NCBI GenBank assembly: GCA_005773755.1
Contig: SXHE01000724.1
Coordinates: 1 to 17,722, forward strand
Direction: 5' to 3'
From: Planctomycetia bacterium
Lineage (GTDB): Bacteria > Planctomycetota > Planctomycetia > Gemmatales > Gemmataceae
Length of the DNA: 17,722 nt
Made by a program: the position numbers and the translations under genes. Below are positions 1 through 7,772 of the stretch, piece by piece. Under the pieces are notes generated by a model. It was not told the DNA's origin. It ran no database searches and worked only from the letters and a program-made list of their open reading frames with translations. How positions within the stretch are numbered: position 1 is the stretch's first letter; the number at the start of each line of letters is the position of its first letter.

Positions 1-105
1 CGCTGGCTCGCGCGACACTCGCCCGACGCACTGCTCGCGCAACTGCTGAGCGAACCAGAACGCGCGCGACGCGGCGAGACAGAACTCGCGGAGGTCGCGC
101 GATGA
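1..105 (+). CDS. C-terminal fragment of an upstream gene, possibly a glycosyltransferase
   Basis: The frame starting at base 1 stays open for 34 codons (ending ELAEVAR) and stops at TGA 103-105, overlapping the next ATG (102-104) as ATGA. The gene begins left of the window. The tail is Arg-, Leu- and Glu-rich and helical in character, like the C-terminal helix of GT-B glycosyltransferases such as the gene that follows. That comparison, the overlap and the operon context suggest another glycan gene. No diagnostic motif is present, so the function is inferred from position only. Confidence 0.6.
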   Translation, partial: RWLARHSPDALLAQLLSEPERARRGETELAEVAR

Positions 106-1265
106 CCCGACCGCGCCTGTTCCTCGCCGATCCGTCGCTGATCGGCCACTCCGGGCACTGTTTCGACTACCTCGCGGCGCTCGCACCCGCCGCGCGCGCC
201 CGCGGCTTCGAGCCGATCTACCTGGGCAACCGCAACGTCACGCCCGAACTGCGCGCGCGGCACGGCGTGCTGCCCGCGTTCACGCACTGGTGCGACGCGC
301 GGTACGGCAGCGCCGAGCGCACCCGCCGGTTGCACGAGAGCGACCTGACCCGCGAGTTGGTTGACAGGAGCCAGCGGTTCGCGGTCACGGCGAACGACGT
401 GTTCCTCATTAACACACTGCGCCACTGGGCGCTCCGCGGCGTGGTCGATTGGCTCGAATCCTGCGCGCCGGGCGCGTGCCCGCGAGCGGCGCTCGTGCTG
501 CACTTCACCGCGTTCCCGAACCCGGCGACCTCCGACGGCACGGTCGAGTTCTACCGGCAGGCGTTCGCGCGGATCGCGCGCAGCCCGGCGCGCGACCGCG
601 TGCGCCTGCTCGCCGATTCCGACGCACTCGTTGAGGAGTACGCCGCGCTCGCGCCCTCGTTACGATTCGATCTCGCGCCGATCCCGCACCTGCGCGAGGC
701 CGAAGACGCGCCGCCGGCGCGTGCGTTCCGTGTCGGCACTGTGGGCGAGGCCCGCGAGAATAAGGGCTTTCACCTGCTCCCACGGCTCGTGTCGCGCGCG
801 GCGGAAGCCGACATGCGCGGCGTCGAATTCCACCTCCACAGCTTCGCGCACGACCCGGACTCCGCGTTCCTGCGCCGCGCCCTCGCCGGCCTGCGGCACC
901 CGATGGTACGGCTCTACCCGGACGAGATGCCGGCCGCCGCGTACCAGCGGTTCCTCGCCTCGCTCGACCTCGTCGTGCTGCCGTACACGCTCGACAACTA
1001 CCACGCGCAAACGTCCGGCGTGTTCGCGGAAGCGATGGGCGCGGGCAAGCTCGTCGTCGTCCCGCGCGGCAGTTGGATGGCGCGCCAACTCGACGAGTTC
1101 GGCGGCGGCGCGACCTTCAACCCCGGCGACGCGGAAGACCTCGCGCGCGTCACCCTCGGCGTGATCGCCGACCACGAGCGGCTGAGCGCCGGGCGCGCGG
1201 AGCGCGTGCGCCGGTGGCGCGCGTTCCACAACCCGGAGCGGCTCCTTCAACTGGTGTGCGCGTGA
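102..1265 (+). CDS. GT-B fold glycosyltransferase (GT4-like), 387 aa
   Basis: Likely transfers a sugar from a nucleotide-activated donor to a growing cell-surface glycan, in the cytoplasm or at the inner membrane face. The N-terminal half (about residues 1-200) begins with a beta-strand and Gly/His-rich turn (FLADPSLIGHSGH), as expected for an acceptor-binding Rossmann domain. The C-terminal half begins near RVGTVGEARENKGFHLLP and has the GT4-like donor pattern LVVLPYTLDNYHAQTSGVFA followed by EAMGAGKLVVVP, with Glu310 in the position of the second conserved Glu of the EX7E motif. The first Glu of that motif is not evident (the aligned stretch has Thr/Ser), so the clan is clear but the exact family is not. 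The start is the ATG inside the ATGA overlap with the preceding gene. The end overlaps the next GTG as GTGA, so translation is probably coupled at both ends. Donor and acceptor cannot be told from sequence. Confidence 0.85.
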   Translation: MTRPRLFLADPSLIGHSGHCFDYLAALAPAARARGFEPIYLGNRNVTPELRARHGVLPAFTHWCDARYGSAERTRRLHESDLTRELVDRSQRFAVTANDVFLINTLRHWALRGVVDWLESCAPGACPRAALVLHFTAFPNPATSDGTVEFYRQAFARIARSPARDRVRLLADSDALVEEYAALAPSLRFDLAPIPHLREAEDAPPARAFRVGTVGEARENKGFHLLPRLVSRAAEADMRGVEFHLHSFAHDPDSAFLRRALAGLRHPMVRLYPDEMPAAAYQRFLASLDLVVLPYTLDNYHAQTSGVFAEAMGAGKLVVVPRGSWMARQLDEFGGGATFNPGDAEDLARVTLGVIADHERLSAGRAERVRRWRAFHNPERLLQLVCA

Positions 1266-2554
1266 AGCACGACCGCGAACTCACGGTCGGTGTGCCGATC
1301 GGCTGCCTGCACGAAACGCACCCGCGTGGGGTGATCCGGATGGCGCGCGCCGTCGCGGAGCGCCTCACCGCGCGTGCCGGGTTGCGCCTCCTCGCGCTCG
1401 GTGAGCCGTCGTTCGCGGCCGGCGAACTCGTCTGCGAATGCCGTGATCTTGCGGACTGGCTCGGCGAGTACCCGCTGCGGCGCGAAGAGCGCGCGTCAGC
1501 AGAAACGCCGCTGCGCCGCGCGGTCGGCGTCGGCCGCCGGGTGCTGGGCGCGGTCGGTCTGAAGCGGCCGGGCAAGCTCGCGTACCGACTCGCGCGCGGC
1601 GCGGTTCGCATGGCGAAGCCCATACCGCCAGCGGTAGTCCCCGCACCCATTGACTTCGTTTCGCCGCGCGAACTCGACGCCGTGCTCTCGTTCGAGTGCT
1701 ACGACCCGATCTGGCAGTGGCCGCTCGAAAGCTACGGGTGCCGCACAATCGGCGTGTTCCACGACGCGATTCCCCTCCGCATCGACGAGGGGCGCGAGGC
1801 CCGGCCCGAAGAGTACCTCCGCGCCGCCGGGCTGATGGCCCTGCGCGCGGGCGTCGTGTCGTGCGACTCTGAGAGCACGCGAACCGATCTCGAAGCGTTC
1901 TTCCCGGTCGCGCGCGGGAAGACGCGCGTGATCCACCTGGGCCACGACGCCGACCGGTTCCGCGACGCGACCCCGCGCCGCCCGCGCCGCGGGAAACGGA
2001 TCGCGAGGATCGGCGACATCGAGCCGCGCAAGAACCAGGCCGGCGTGCTGCGGGCCGCGAAGTACATCGCCGCGGCGCACCCCGGCGAGCGCGTCACGCT
2101 CGTGCTGATCGGCCGCCCGCGCACCCCGGACCCGCTCGCGTTCCTCGCGCGCGAGGCCGGCGCGACCGTCAGCATCGAACGCACCGGGTACGTCGACGAC
2201 GAACTGCTGCCCGCCCTGCTCGCGGCGTGCGACTGCTTCGTGTACCCGTCGCTGTGGGAAGGGTTCGGCATCCCGGTGCTGGAAGCGATGTCCGCGGGCA
2301 TTCCGGTCGTGTGCTCCGACACGTCGTCGCTGCCGGAGGTCGCCGGACCGCACGCCTTCTACTGCGACCCGCACGAACCGCGTTCCATCGCCCGCGCGGT
2401 CAACCGCGCGCTCGCGCTCAGCACGACCGAACGCGCCACACGAACGACTGCGGCGCGTGAATGGGCCGCGCGCTTCACCTGGGACGCGACCGCAGACCGG
2501 TTCCACGAACTGCTCGCGGAAGCGGCCGCAACCGCGCGCCGCGCCGCCGCATAA
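1262..2554 (+). CDS. Family 4 glycosyltransferase, 430 aa
   Basis: A retaining GT-B enzyme of the GT4 (RfaB/WcaI/mannosyltransferase) type. The C-terminal donor domain is textbook: IARIGDIEPRKNQAGVLRAA starts it, then GYVDDELLPALLAACDCFVY, then PSLWEGFGIPVLEAMSAGIP with the EX7E pair Glu333 and Glu341, then VVCSDTSSLPEVAG. These residues contact the nucleotide-sugar phosphates and ribose in the family. The N-terminal domain is less typical and includes a Pro/Arg-rich linker around residues 80-130. An in-frame ATG exists upstream at 1073, but it would place 63 extra Arg-rich residues inside the preceding gene. The GTG at 1262 is chosen because it forms a GTGA overlap with the preceding stop and gives a normal family length. 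It follows directly in the glycan operon; substrate unknown. Confidence 0.92.
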   Translation: MKHDRELTVGVPIGCLHETHPRGVIRMARAVAERLTARAGLRLLALGEPSFAAGELVCECRDLADWLGEYPLRREERASAETPLRRAVGVGRRVLGAVGLKRPGKLAYRLARGAVRMAKPIPPAVVPAPIDFVSPRELDAVLSFECYDPIWQWPLESYGCRTIGVFHDAIPLRIDEGREARPEEYLRAAGLMALRAGVVSCDSESTRTDLEAFFPVARGKTRVIHLGHDADRFRDATPRRPRRGKRIARIGDIEPRKNQAGVLRAAKYIAAAHPGERVTLVLIGRPRTPDPLAFLAREAGATVSIERTGYVDDELLPALLAACDCFVYPSLWEGFGIPVLEAMSAGIPVVCSDTSSLPEVAGPHAFYCDPHEPRSIARAVNRALALSTTERATRTTAAREWAARFTWDATADRFHELLAEAAATARRAAA

Positions 2555-2560
2555 CGAGGA
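2555..2560 (+). promoter_or_regulatory. Ribosome binding site for the first SAM methyltransferase
   Basis: CGAGGA immediately after the TAA of the preceding glycosyltransferase, 6 nt before ATG 2567. It supports that start and shows that this gene, unlike most in the operon, has its own Shine-Dalgarno sequence outside the preceding coding region. Confidence 0.6.
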
Positions 2561-2566
2561 CGAACC

Positions 2567-3568
2567 ATGCTGAACACCATCGCGCGCGGGTTGAAGAACC
2601 TCGTCCGGCTCGCGGGCGACCCGCTGGGCCGCAAGCAGGTTACACGTCAGGCGCACCTCACCCGCGTCGCCACCCACGACCGCGCCGTGTGGCTGCAACA
2701 GGTGTTGACCGAGCACGCCGAAGCGACGCACAAGCTCGTCGTGGAACAGGCCGAACGCACCCGCACCGCCGTGGCCGGCGGCGACGAATGGAAGGTGCTC
2801 GAACTCGAGACGCTGCTTCGCTTCCTGCGCAAGAAGGAGTACCTGAACGCGATCCGCGCCGGGGAACTGGCCGTACCGGAGTTGCACACACAGCACCCCA
2901 TCGCCGCGGATTCGATTGATACGATCCACCCGCGCGGCGCGAAGCAGGACAACTCTATCTGCTTGCGCTTCAACCAACACCTGTATCAACTGTTCAATCA
3001 CAGCCCGCAGTTGAAGCTTCTCGACCTCGGCTGCGCCGGCGGCGGGCTGGTGCGCACGCTCATCGACGATGGCCACTTCGCTGTGGGGCTTGAGGGGAGT
3101 GATTACCCGAAGGTGAATCAGTTCGGGGAGTGGGGCACGATCCCGCGCCACTTGTTCACCTGCGATATCACCAGGCCATACACTCTCACGGAACAATCTT
3201 CGCAGCAACTGATTCGTTTCGACTGCGTGACCGCCTGGGAAGTGATGGAACACATTCCCGAAGACCGGATCGCCGCGTTAATGGCGAACGTTGATCGCCA
3301 CCTCGCACCCGACGGGTGGGTTCTGTTTTCCATTGCCACATTCCTCGATCACAGCCCGACGACAGGGGTGGCATGGCACCGCACCGTGAAGCCGCAGGCG
3401 TGGTGGGAAGAGACCTTCGCCACGTTCGGTTTCGTGTCGTGCGTGGATCACCCGTTCGGGCCACACGACTGGCTACGCGGGTCCGGGAACGGCCGGTACG
3501 ACTGGAGACCCGAGGACGGCATGGGGTTCCACATCGCGCTCCGACGCGCGACCGAGGTGCGAGCGTGA
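2567..3568 (+). CDS. Class I SAM-dependent methyltransferase (Methyltransf_23-like), 333 aa
   Basis: Probably methylates a sugar or glycan intermediate. Residues 1-110 form a charged, helix-rich N-terminal region with no recognised domain. The Rossmann methyltransferase core follows, with motif I LLDLGCAGGG at about 151-160, an acidic residue ending strand 2 (GLEGSD), and FDCVTAWEVMEHIPEDRIAA, which corresponds to the motif-IV/post-motif region of Methyltransf_11/23 enzymes. APDGWVLFSIATF is the following strand. The C-terminus (HPFGPHDWLRGSG and onward) is aromatic-rich and may bind substrate. It sits between glycosyltransferase and methyltransferase genes; its stop overlaps the next GTG start as GTGA. 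Substrate and O-, N- or C-specificity cannot be assigned. Confidence 0.85.
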   Translation: MLNTIARGLKNLVRLAGDPLGRKQVTRQAHLTRVATHDRAVWLQQVLTEHAEATHKLVVEQAERTRTAVAGGDEWKVLELETLLRFLRKKEYLNAIRAGELAVPELHTQHPIAADSIDTIHPRGAKQDNSICLRFNQHLYQLFNHSPQLKLLDLGCAGGGLVRTLIDDGHFAVGLEGSDYPKVNQFGEWGTIPRHLFTCDITRPYTLTEQSSQQLIRFDCVTAWEVMEHIPEDRIAALMANVDRHLAPDGWVLFSIATFLDHSPTTGVAWHRTVKPQAWWEETFATFGFVSCVDHPFGPHDWLRGSGNGRYDWRPEDGMGFHIALRRATEVRA

Positions 3569-4545
3569 CCAACATTGTTCAGTGGTGTCTGAGCCGCGCG
3601 AACCTGCGCGTGATGCGGCTTTCGAGCTACCGCAAGGTGATGCGCGATCTGCACCGCCCCGCGCCCGGTCCGCGTGAGGCGCTCACCGAAACCGAGACCG
3701 ACGACCAGTTCGCGCGCGAGGCGACGCTGGCCGAGCCGCTCGCGATCCCGCGCGTGCCCGGTTCGTTCTTCATCAAGGTGAAGGTCGATTACCCCGGCGT
3801 GTTCAAGCCGAACCCGGCCGACTATGTGTATCAACCGGTCGCGGACCTGTTCGAGCGGCACCGCGCGGGCATCGACCGCAACGTCAAGATTCTCGCACCG
3901 GCGATGGATTGCGAGTCGTTGAATCAACTGCCGACGATGCACGTTAACGATGTAGACCCGCACTGGAACAACGGCATGTTCGAGCGCGACGACGCGCGTG
4001 CCGCCTACGCCATGACCGCGCGACTCCGCCCGCGCCGCATCCTCGAAGTGGGCAGCGGGAACTCGACCAAGTTCTTCCGCAAGGCGATCACCGACCACCG
4101 CATCAATTGCGAGCTGGTGTGCATCGACCCTCAGCCGCGCGCGGAAATCGATACGGTCGCGGATCGCATCATCTACAAACACGTGAAGGACGTTGACACG
4201 CGCGAGTTCGCCGCGCTCCGCGACGGCGATATTCTATTCTGGGACGGGAGCCACATCGCGTTCAACGGCACCGACACAACGCACCTGTACCTCTCTCTGC
4301 TCCCGCTCATCACGCGCAACGTCTACGTTCACATACACGACGTGCAACTGCCCAACGAGTACGAGTGCGGGTACAGCGCGCACTATTACAACGAGCAATA
4401 CCTACTCGCGACCCTGCTCCTCAATTCGACCGAGTGGAAACCGGTGCTGCCGGTCCACTGGCTGCACGGTCGCGGGCGACTGCGCCACGGCGGCGCGTCG
4501 TTCTGGATGGCTCGCCGACACCTTCGATGCGCAAGGACGCCATGA
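3565..4545 (+). CDS. Class I SAM-dependent methyltransferase (Methyltransf_24-like), 326 aa
   Basis: A second, unrelated-looking methyltransferase. The SAM-binding motif I is RILEVGSGNSTKFF with Glu161 and Gly163/Gly165, and CELVCIDPQPRAEID supplies the strand-2 acidic residue. DILFWDGSHIAF (Asp227-His230) and NVYVHIHDVQLP form an Asp/His-rich site typical of Methyltransf_24 enzymes, where such residues often bind a metal. The N-terminal 150 residues are a basic leader plus an unassigned region. The frame is open upstream into the preceding gene, but GTG 3565 is chosen because it forms a GTGA overlap and matches operon practice. The stop overlaps ATG 4542 as ATGA. Probably an O-methyltransferase acting on a glycan; inferred from fold and neighbours only. 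Confidence 0.82.
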   Translation: MTNIVQWCLSRANLRVMRLSSYRKVMRDLHRPAPGPREALTETETDDQFAREATLAEPLAIPRVPGSFFIKVKVDYPGVFKPNPADYVYQPVADLFERHRAGIDRNVKILAPAMDCESLNQLPTMHVNDVDPHWNNGMFERDDARAAYAMTARLRPRRILEVGSGNSTKFFRKAITDHRINCELVCIDPQPRAEIDTVADRIIYKHVKDVDTREFAALRDGDILFWDGSHIAFNGTDTTHLYLSLLPLITRNVYVHIHDVQLPNEYECGYSAHYYNEQYLLATLLLNSTEWKPVLPVHWLHGRGRLRHGGASFWMARRHLRCARTP

Positions 4546-5738
4546 TTTGCCGCGTGTGTGACGGGACCGATCTTGAGCCGGTGCTCGACCTGGGCGAGCA
4601 ACCGTGGTGCAACCACTTTCTCAAACCGGAGGAGGCCGGCACCGAGCCGCGCTACCCGCTGCGCCTCTTGTACTGCCGCACGTGTGCGACCGCGCAGCTC
4701 GATTACACGGTGAAGAAGGAAGTAATGTTCGGCGATCACACCTATTTATCCGGTGTGACGAAGTCGCTGAGTGCCCACTTCGCCCGCGTCGCCCAAGAAG
4801 TCGATTCTCGCGTGATAGGGTCGCGCAAGAGTGTGCTCGACATCGGCTCCAATGATGGCACTCAACTGAAGCACTTTCAGGCACTCGGCTACGACGTGCT
4901 CGGTGTGGAATCGAGCACGACCACCGCGGCGCTGGCGAACGCGGCGGGCGTACCGACACTAAACGCATACTTCAACCGCGACACCGCCGCGACCATCGGC
5001 CGCACGTTCGATGTCATCAACGCGGCCGGCGTGTTCTTTCATCTTGAGGAACTGCACTCCGTGACCGACGCGGTGCGGGAGTGCCTCGCGCCGAACGGCA
5101 CGTTCGTCGTCCAGTTTCTGTACATGAAGAAGATCGTCGAGAACCTCGCCTTCGATCAGATTTATCACGAGCACTTGCTGTACTACAACCTGCGCAACTT
5201 GATCGCGCTCCTGGCGCGCCACGGGTTAGAGGTACACGATTGTTACCTCGCCCCGATCCACGGCGGATCGATGATCGCGTTCGCCTCACACACCGGCACG
5301 CGCGAGCCGTCGGTGCGATTGCACGAGTACCTCGCAGCCGAGGACGCGAGCGGGTGTAACGACATAACCACCTATTTCACCTTTGCGCAGCGCGTGCGTG
5401 CTGTGAAGGAGCGCGACGTGGCCTTTCTCGATTCGTGCGCCCGTGACGGTCGGCGTGTGTACGGAATGGGCGCGCCGGTGAAGGGCAATACCCTGCTGAA
5501 TTACTTCGGCGTCGGCCGCGAGCGCGTCGCCTGCCTTGTCGAGAAGAATCGATTGCGGCGCGGGCTGGTGTCGCCGGGGATGCACATTCCGATTGTGATG
5601 GAAGATGAGTTGGGTGAACCGCCGGACGTGTATTATGTCCTTGCGTGGAACTTCAAGACCGAGATTCTCGCCAACAACCGACACCTGATAGAGCGCGGAG
5701 TGGAATTTTACTTCCCGGTCGACGCGGAGGCCGCGTGA
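4542..5738 (+). CDS. Zinc-finger sugar C-methyltransferase (TylCIII/NovU/TcaB9-like), 398 aa
   Basis: Likely adds a methyl carbon from SAM to a 4-keto-deoxysugar nucleotide, giving a C-branched sugar. Three domains are visible. The N-terminal Methyltransf_13 zinc module has CRVC (Cys3, Cys6) and CRTC (Cys45, Cys48). The central SAM domain has SVLDIGSNDGTQLKHF from about residue 97, GYDVLGVE, and the family's YHEH motif (Tyr208-His211), which in the characterised TDP-sugar C-3-methyltransferases lies in the active site. The C-terminal Methyltransf_14 domain has YGMGAPVKGNTLLNYFGV starting near residue 308. Length is normal (about 400). ATG 4542 is chosen over an in-frame ATG at 4527 because AAGGA (4533-4537) is well placed before it and it makes an ATGA overlap. 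The next gene starts at the last base of its stop. The exact sugar and carbon position are inferred. Confidence 0.9.
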   Translation: MICRVCDGTDLEPVLDLGEQPWCNHFLKPEEAGTEPRYPLRLLYCRTCATAQLDYTVKKEVMFGDHTYLSGVTKSLSAHFARVAQEVDSRVIGSRKSVLDIGSNDGTQLKHFQALGYDVLGVESSTTTAALANAAGVPTLNAYFNRDTAATIGRTFDVINAAGVFFHLEELHSVTDAVRECLAPNGTFVVQFLYMKKIVENLAFDQIYHEHLLYYNLRNLIALLARHGLEVHDCYLAPIHGGSMIAFASHTGTREPSVRLHEYLAAEDASGCNDITTYFTFAQRVRAVKERDVAFLDSCARDGRRVYGMGAPVKGNTLLNYFGVGRERVACLVEKNRLRRGLVSPGMHIPIVMEDELGEPPDVYYVLAWNFKTEILANNRHLIERGVEFYFPVDAEAA

Positions 5739-6655
5739 TGCGCGTTCTCGTGACCGGCGGTACCGGGTTTCTTGGCACGGCACTCGTGCGCCGGCTCCGC
5801 GCCGACGGGTGCGACGTTGTCGCGCTCGGTTCGCACGATACCGACCTGACGCGGCCCGACCCGCTCGCGGGCTACGATTCGCAACGGTTCGACGTGATCT
5901 ACCACCTCGCCGCGTGGACGCAGGCGGGCGACTTCTGCCTGCGGCACCCAGGCGAACAGTGGGTCAAGAACCAGCAGATCAACACGGCGGTACTCGACTG
6001 GTGGCAGCGGCATCAGCCACAGGCGAAGCTGGTCGCGATGGGAACAAGCTGTTCCTACGCTCCCGACTTGCCACTCGTTGAAGATCAGTACCTCAACGGC
6101 ACGCCGATTGACAGCCTCTACACCTACGCGATGACGAAGCGGATGTTGCTCGTCGGGCTGCGTGCGCTCGCGACACAATTCGGATTGCGATACCTGTATC
6201 TCGTGCCGTCCACGCTTTATGGTCCCGGCTACCACACCGACGGCCGGCAGATGCACTTCATCTTCGACCTGATTCGGAAGTTACTCGCGGCGCAGGCCGG
6301 CGGCCCAGATGCGGTGCTGTGGGGCGACGGCCATCAGAAGCGCGAGTTGATCTACGTTGACGACTTCGTTGACACCGCGGTTCGGCTAACCGCGACCGTG
6401 GAAAACGACGTGGTGAACGTCGGGTCGGGCGAGGAGCATTCCATTCGCGAGTTTGCGGACGCGATCTGTGAGTTAATCGACTACGACCCGGCACACATTC
6501 AATACGACACGGCGAAGTACGTCGGGGCGCGGTCGAAGGTGCTCGACGTGTCCAAACTCGCGCGCGTGCTGCCGGACCGTGCGAACACGTCGCTGCGAGA
6601 CGGGTTGCGCGAGACGATAAACTGGTTCAAGCTCGCGAAGCCGCGAGCGGCTTGA
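5738..6655 (+). CDS. NAD(P)-dependent epimerase/reductase, GDP-L-fucose synthase-like, 305 aa
   Basis: An extended short-chain dehydrogenase/reductase acting on a nucleotide sugar. The N-terminal dinucleotide motif is TGGTGFLG (residues 6-13). The catalytic region is GTSCSYAP with Thr103/Ser104 and Cys105, then Tyr130 and Lys134 in YAMTKRMLL. In E. coli GDP-L-fucose synthase (Fcl/WcaG) the corresponding Ser107, Tyr136 and Lys140 do the reduction, and Cys109 and His179 do the 3,5-epimerisation. Cys105 and His173 here (in RQMHFIFDLI) appear to occupy those places, suggesting an epimerase/reductase. The short loop after LYGPG and the C-terminal substrate part diverge, so plain GDP-fucose synthesis is not certain. 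ATG 5738 shares one base with the preceding TGA. No gmd partner is in the window. Confidence 0.85.
   Translation: MRVLVTGGTGFLGTALVRRLRADGCDVVALGSHDTDLTRPDPLAGYDSQRFDVIYHLAAWTQAGDFCLRHPGEQWVKNQQINTAVLDWWQRHQPQAKLVAMGTSCSYAPDLPLVEDQYLNGTPIDSLYTYAMTKRMLLVGLRALATQFGLRYLYLVPSTLYGPGYHTDGRQMHFIFDLIRKLLAAQAGGPDAVLWGDGHQKRELIYVDDFVDTAVRLTATVENDVVNVGSGEEHSIREFADAICELIDYDPAHIQYDTAKYVGARSKVLDVSKLARVLPDRANTSLRDGLRETINWFKLAKPRAA
6631..6648 (+). other. GC-rich hairpin at the end of the glycan operon
   Basis: GCTCGCG (6631-6637) and CGCGAGC (6642-6648) form a perfect 7-bp stem with a 4-nt AAGC loop, just before the stop of the last glycan gene. There is no T-tract after it, so an intrinsic terminator is doubtful. 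It could be coincidental in GC-rich coding sequence. Confidence 0.3.
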
Positions 6656-6680
6656 CTGGCTACAATCGTCGGCATCCCCT

Positions 6681-6685
6681 GAGGG
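6681..6685 (+). promoter_or_regulatory. Ribosome binding site of the ATP-grasp gene
   Basis: GAGGG lies 6 nt before ATG 6692 and fixes that start. A TACAAT at 6661-6666 could be a -10 element for a separate transcript, but no -35 is visible at the right distance. Confidence 0.5.
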
Positions 6686-6691
6686 TTCACG

Positions 6692-7642
6692 ATGCCGAAG
6701 CCGTTCGCGATCTACCACGAGCACCCCGACTGGTTCCGCCCGCTGTTCGCGGAGTTGGAGAAGCGCGGCATCCCGTTCGTGCGCCTCGACCCGCGCGCGC
6801 ACGTCTACGATCCCGCCGAGAAGGAGTCGCCGTATTCGCTCGTGTTCAACCGCATGAGTCCGTCGGCGTATCTGCGCGGCGGGGTGCAGGGGATGTTCTT
6901 CACGGTCGGGTTCATGGCGCATTTGGAGCGCCTCGGCGTGCCGGTCGTGAACGGGCTGAACGGCTTCTCCATCGAGATTTCCAAGGCGCGGCAGCTCACG
7001 CTGCTCGAAACGCTCGGGCTGCCGTACCCGCGGGCGCGGGTCATCAACCACGCGTCGAAGGTGGTCGAGGCGAGCGAGGGGTTGCGGTTCCCGGTGGTGG
7101 TGAAGGCGAACATCGGCGGCAGCGGCGCGGGCATCGTGAAGTACGCCTCTTGCGACTCGCTGGCGACCACGGCCGCGGCGAACGGCTTCGATTTCGGCGT
7201 CGATCACACGGCGCTCGTGCAGGAGTTCGTGCCCGCGCGCGGCGGCCACATCACCCGCCTCGAGACGCTCGGCGGGAAGTACCTCTACGCGATCAAGGTG
7301 TACACGACGGGCGAATCGTTCAACCTGTGCCCCGCGGACATCTGCCAGCGCGCCGACGGCGTGGAGCTGGTGCGCGGCGCGTGCGCCATCGACGCGCCGA
7401 AGACCGGGCTGAAGGTGGAAGGCTACACACCGCCGCCGGACGTGATCGCCGCGTGCGAACGCATCATGCAAACCGCGGGCATCGACGTGGGCGGCATCGA
7501 GTACATGATCGACGACCGCGACGGCACACTCGCCTACTACGACATCAACGCGCTCTCCAACTTCGTGGCCGACGCCGTCAATGTTGTGGGGTTCGACCCC
7601 TTCGCTCGGTTGGTCGATTACTTGGTGAAGAGGGCTTCGTAG
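6692..7642 (+). CDS. RimK/glutathione-synthase-type ATP-grasp ligase, 316 aa
   Basis: ATP-grasp enzymes activate a carboxylate as an acyl phosphate and join it to an amine or thiol. Here the N-terminal pre-ATP-grasp region includes FAIYHEHPDWFRPLFAELEK and FNRMSPSAYLRGG. The ATP-binding part follows: FPVVVKANIGGSGAGIVKY, with Lys138 and a Gly-rich loop at 142-147 that clamps ATP, VQEFVPARGGH, and the metal-binding end GGIEYMID (Glu270) plus YYDINALSNF (Asp284, Asn286). The catalytic set looks complete and the length is usual for RimK/GshB-like ligases. It is separated from the glycan operon by 36 nt and followed, after a repeat element, by a flavin monooxygenase on the same strand. The substrates cannot be deduced; a role in ribosomal S6 glutamylation or glutathione synthesis is not supported by context. 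Confidence 0.85.
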   Translation: MPKPFAIYHEHPDWFRPLFAELEKRGIPFVRLDPRAHVYDPAEKESPYSLVFNRMSPSAYLRGGVQGMFFTVGFMAHLERLGVPVVNGLNGFSIEISKARQLTLLETLGLPYPRARVINHASKVVEASEGLRFPVVVKANIGGSGAGIVKYASCDSLATTAAANGFDFGVDHTALVQEFVPARGGHITRLETLGGKYLYAIKVYTTGESFNLCPADICQRADGVELVRGACAIDAPKTGLKVEGYTPPPDVIAACERIMQTAGIDVGGIEYMIDDRDGTLAYYDINALSNFVADAVNVVGFDPFARLVDYLVKRAS

Positions 7643-7650
7643 GTTCGTTC

Positions 7651-7761
7651 CTGGGACCGCGGGCGTCCCGCCCGCTGCTGTGCAGTTTCAGAACGATACC
7701 AGACACCGCTAAAGTGAATCGAGTTGTATTGGCTTTGCGGGCGGGACGCCCGCGGTCCCAG
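7651..7761. repeat. REPIN-like palindromic element, two inverted 25-bp arms
   Basis: Bases 7651-7675 and 7737-7761 are exact reverse complements over 25 bp, separated by 61 bp. Each arm is itself a hairpin: GCGGGCG, a 3-nt loop (TCC or GGA), CGCCCGC. Two hairpin repeats in opposite orientation around a short spacer is the architecture of REP doublets (BIME/REPIN), which are mobilised by RAYT transposases. The element fills most of the gap between the ATP-grasp and monooxygenase genes. No transposase is nearby. I recall similar GGGACGCCCGC repeats in planctomycete genomes, but this was not searched. Confidence 0.8.
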
Positions 7762-7772
7762 GGAACAAAGTC

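Noticed and set aside
1496..3253. Long minus-strand open frame (585 codons) opposite the second glycosyltransferase and first methyltransferase
   Set aside because: It is antisense to two genes with clear family motifs, spans their junction, has no Shine-Dalgarno and gives an Arg/Val/Glu-rich composition typical of GC-rich shadow frames.
4365..4541. Upstream extension of the sugar C-methyltransferase to an earlier start
   Set aside because: It would overlap the preceding gene by about 180 bases and add an Arg-rich segment before the zinc-binding CRVC, which begins the family.
6631..6655. Intrinsic terminator of the glycan operon
   Set aside because: The 7-bp hairpin is clear, but no T-run follows and it lies inside coding sequence.
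6652..6666. TTGACT followed closely by TACAAT as a promoter for the ATP-grasp gene
   Set aside because: The two hexamers are only 3 bases apart, not the 16-18 needed. The TACAAT alone was kept only as a remark.
7651..7761. CRISPR repeat pair or IS terminal inverted repeats
   Set aside because: There are only two copies in inverted orientation with a 61-bp interior, no transposase, and no target duplication that I can see; a REP doublet fits better.
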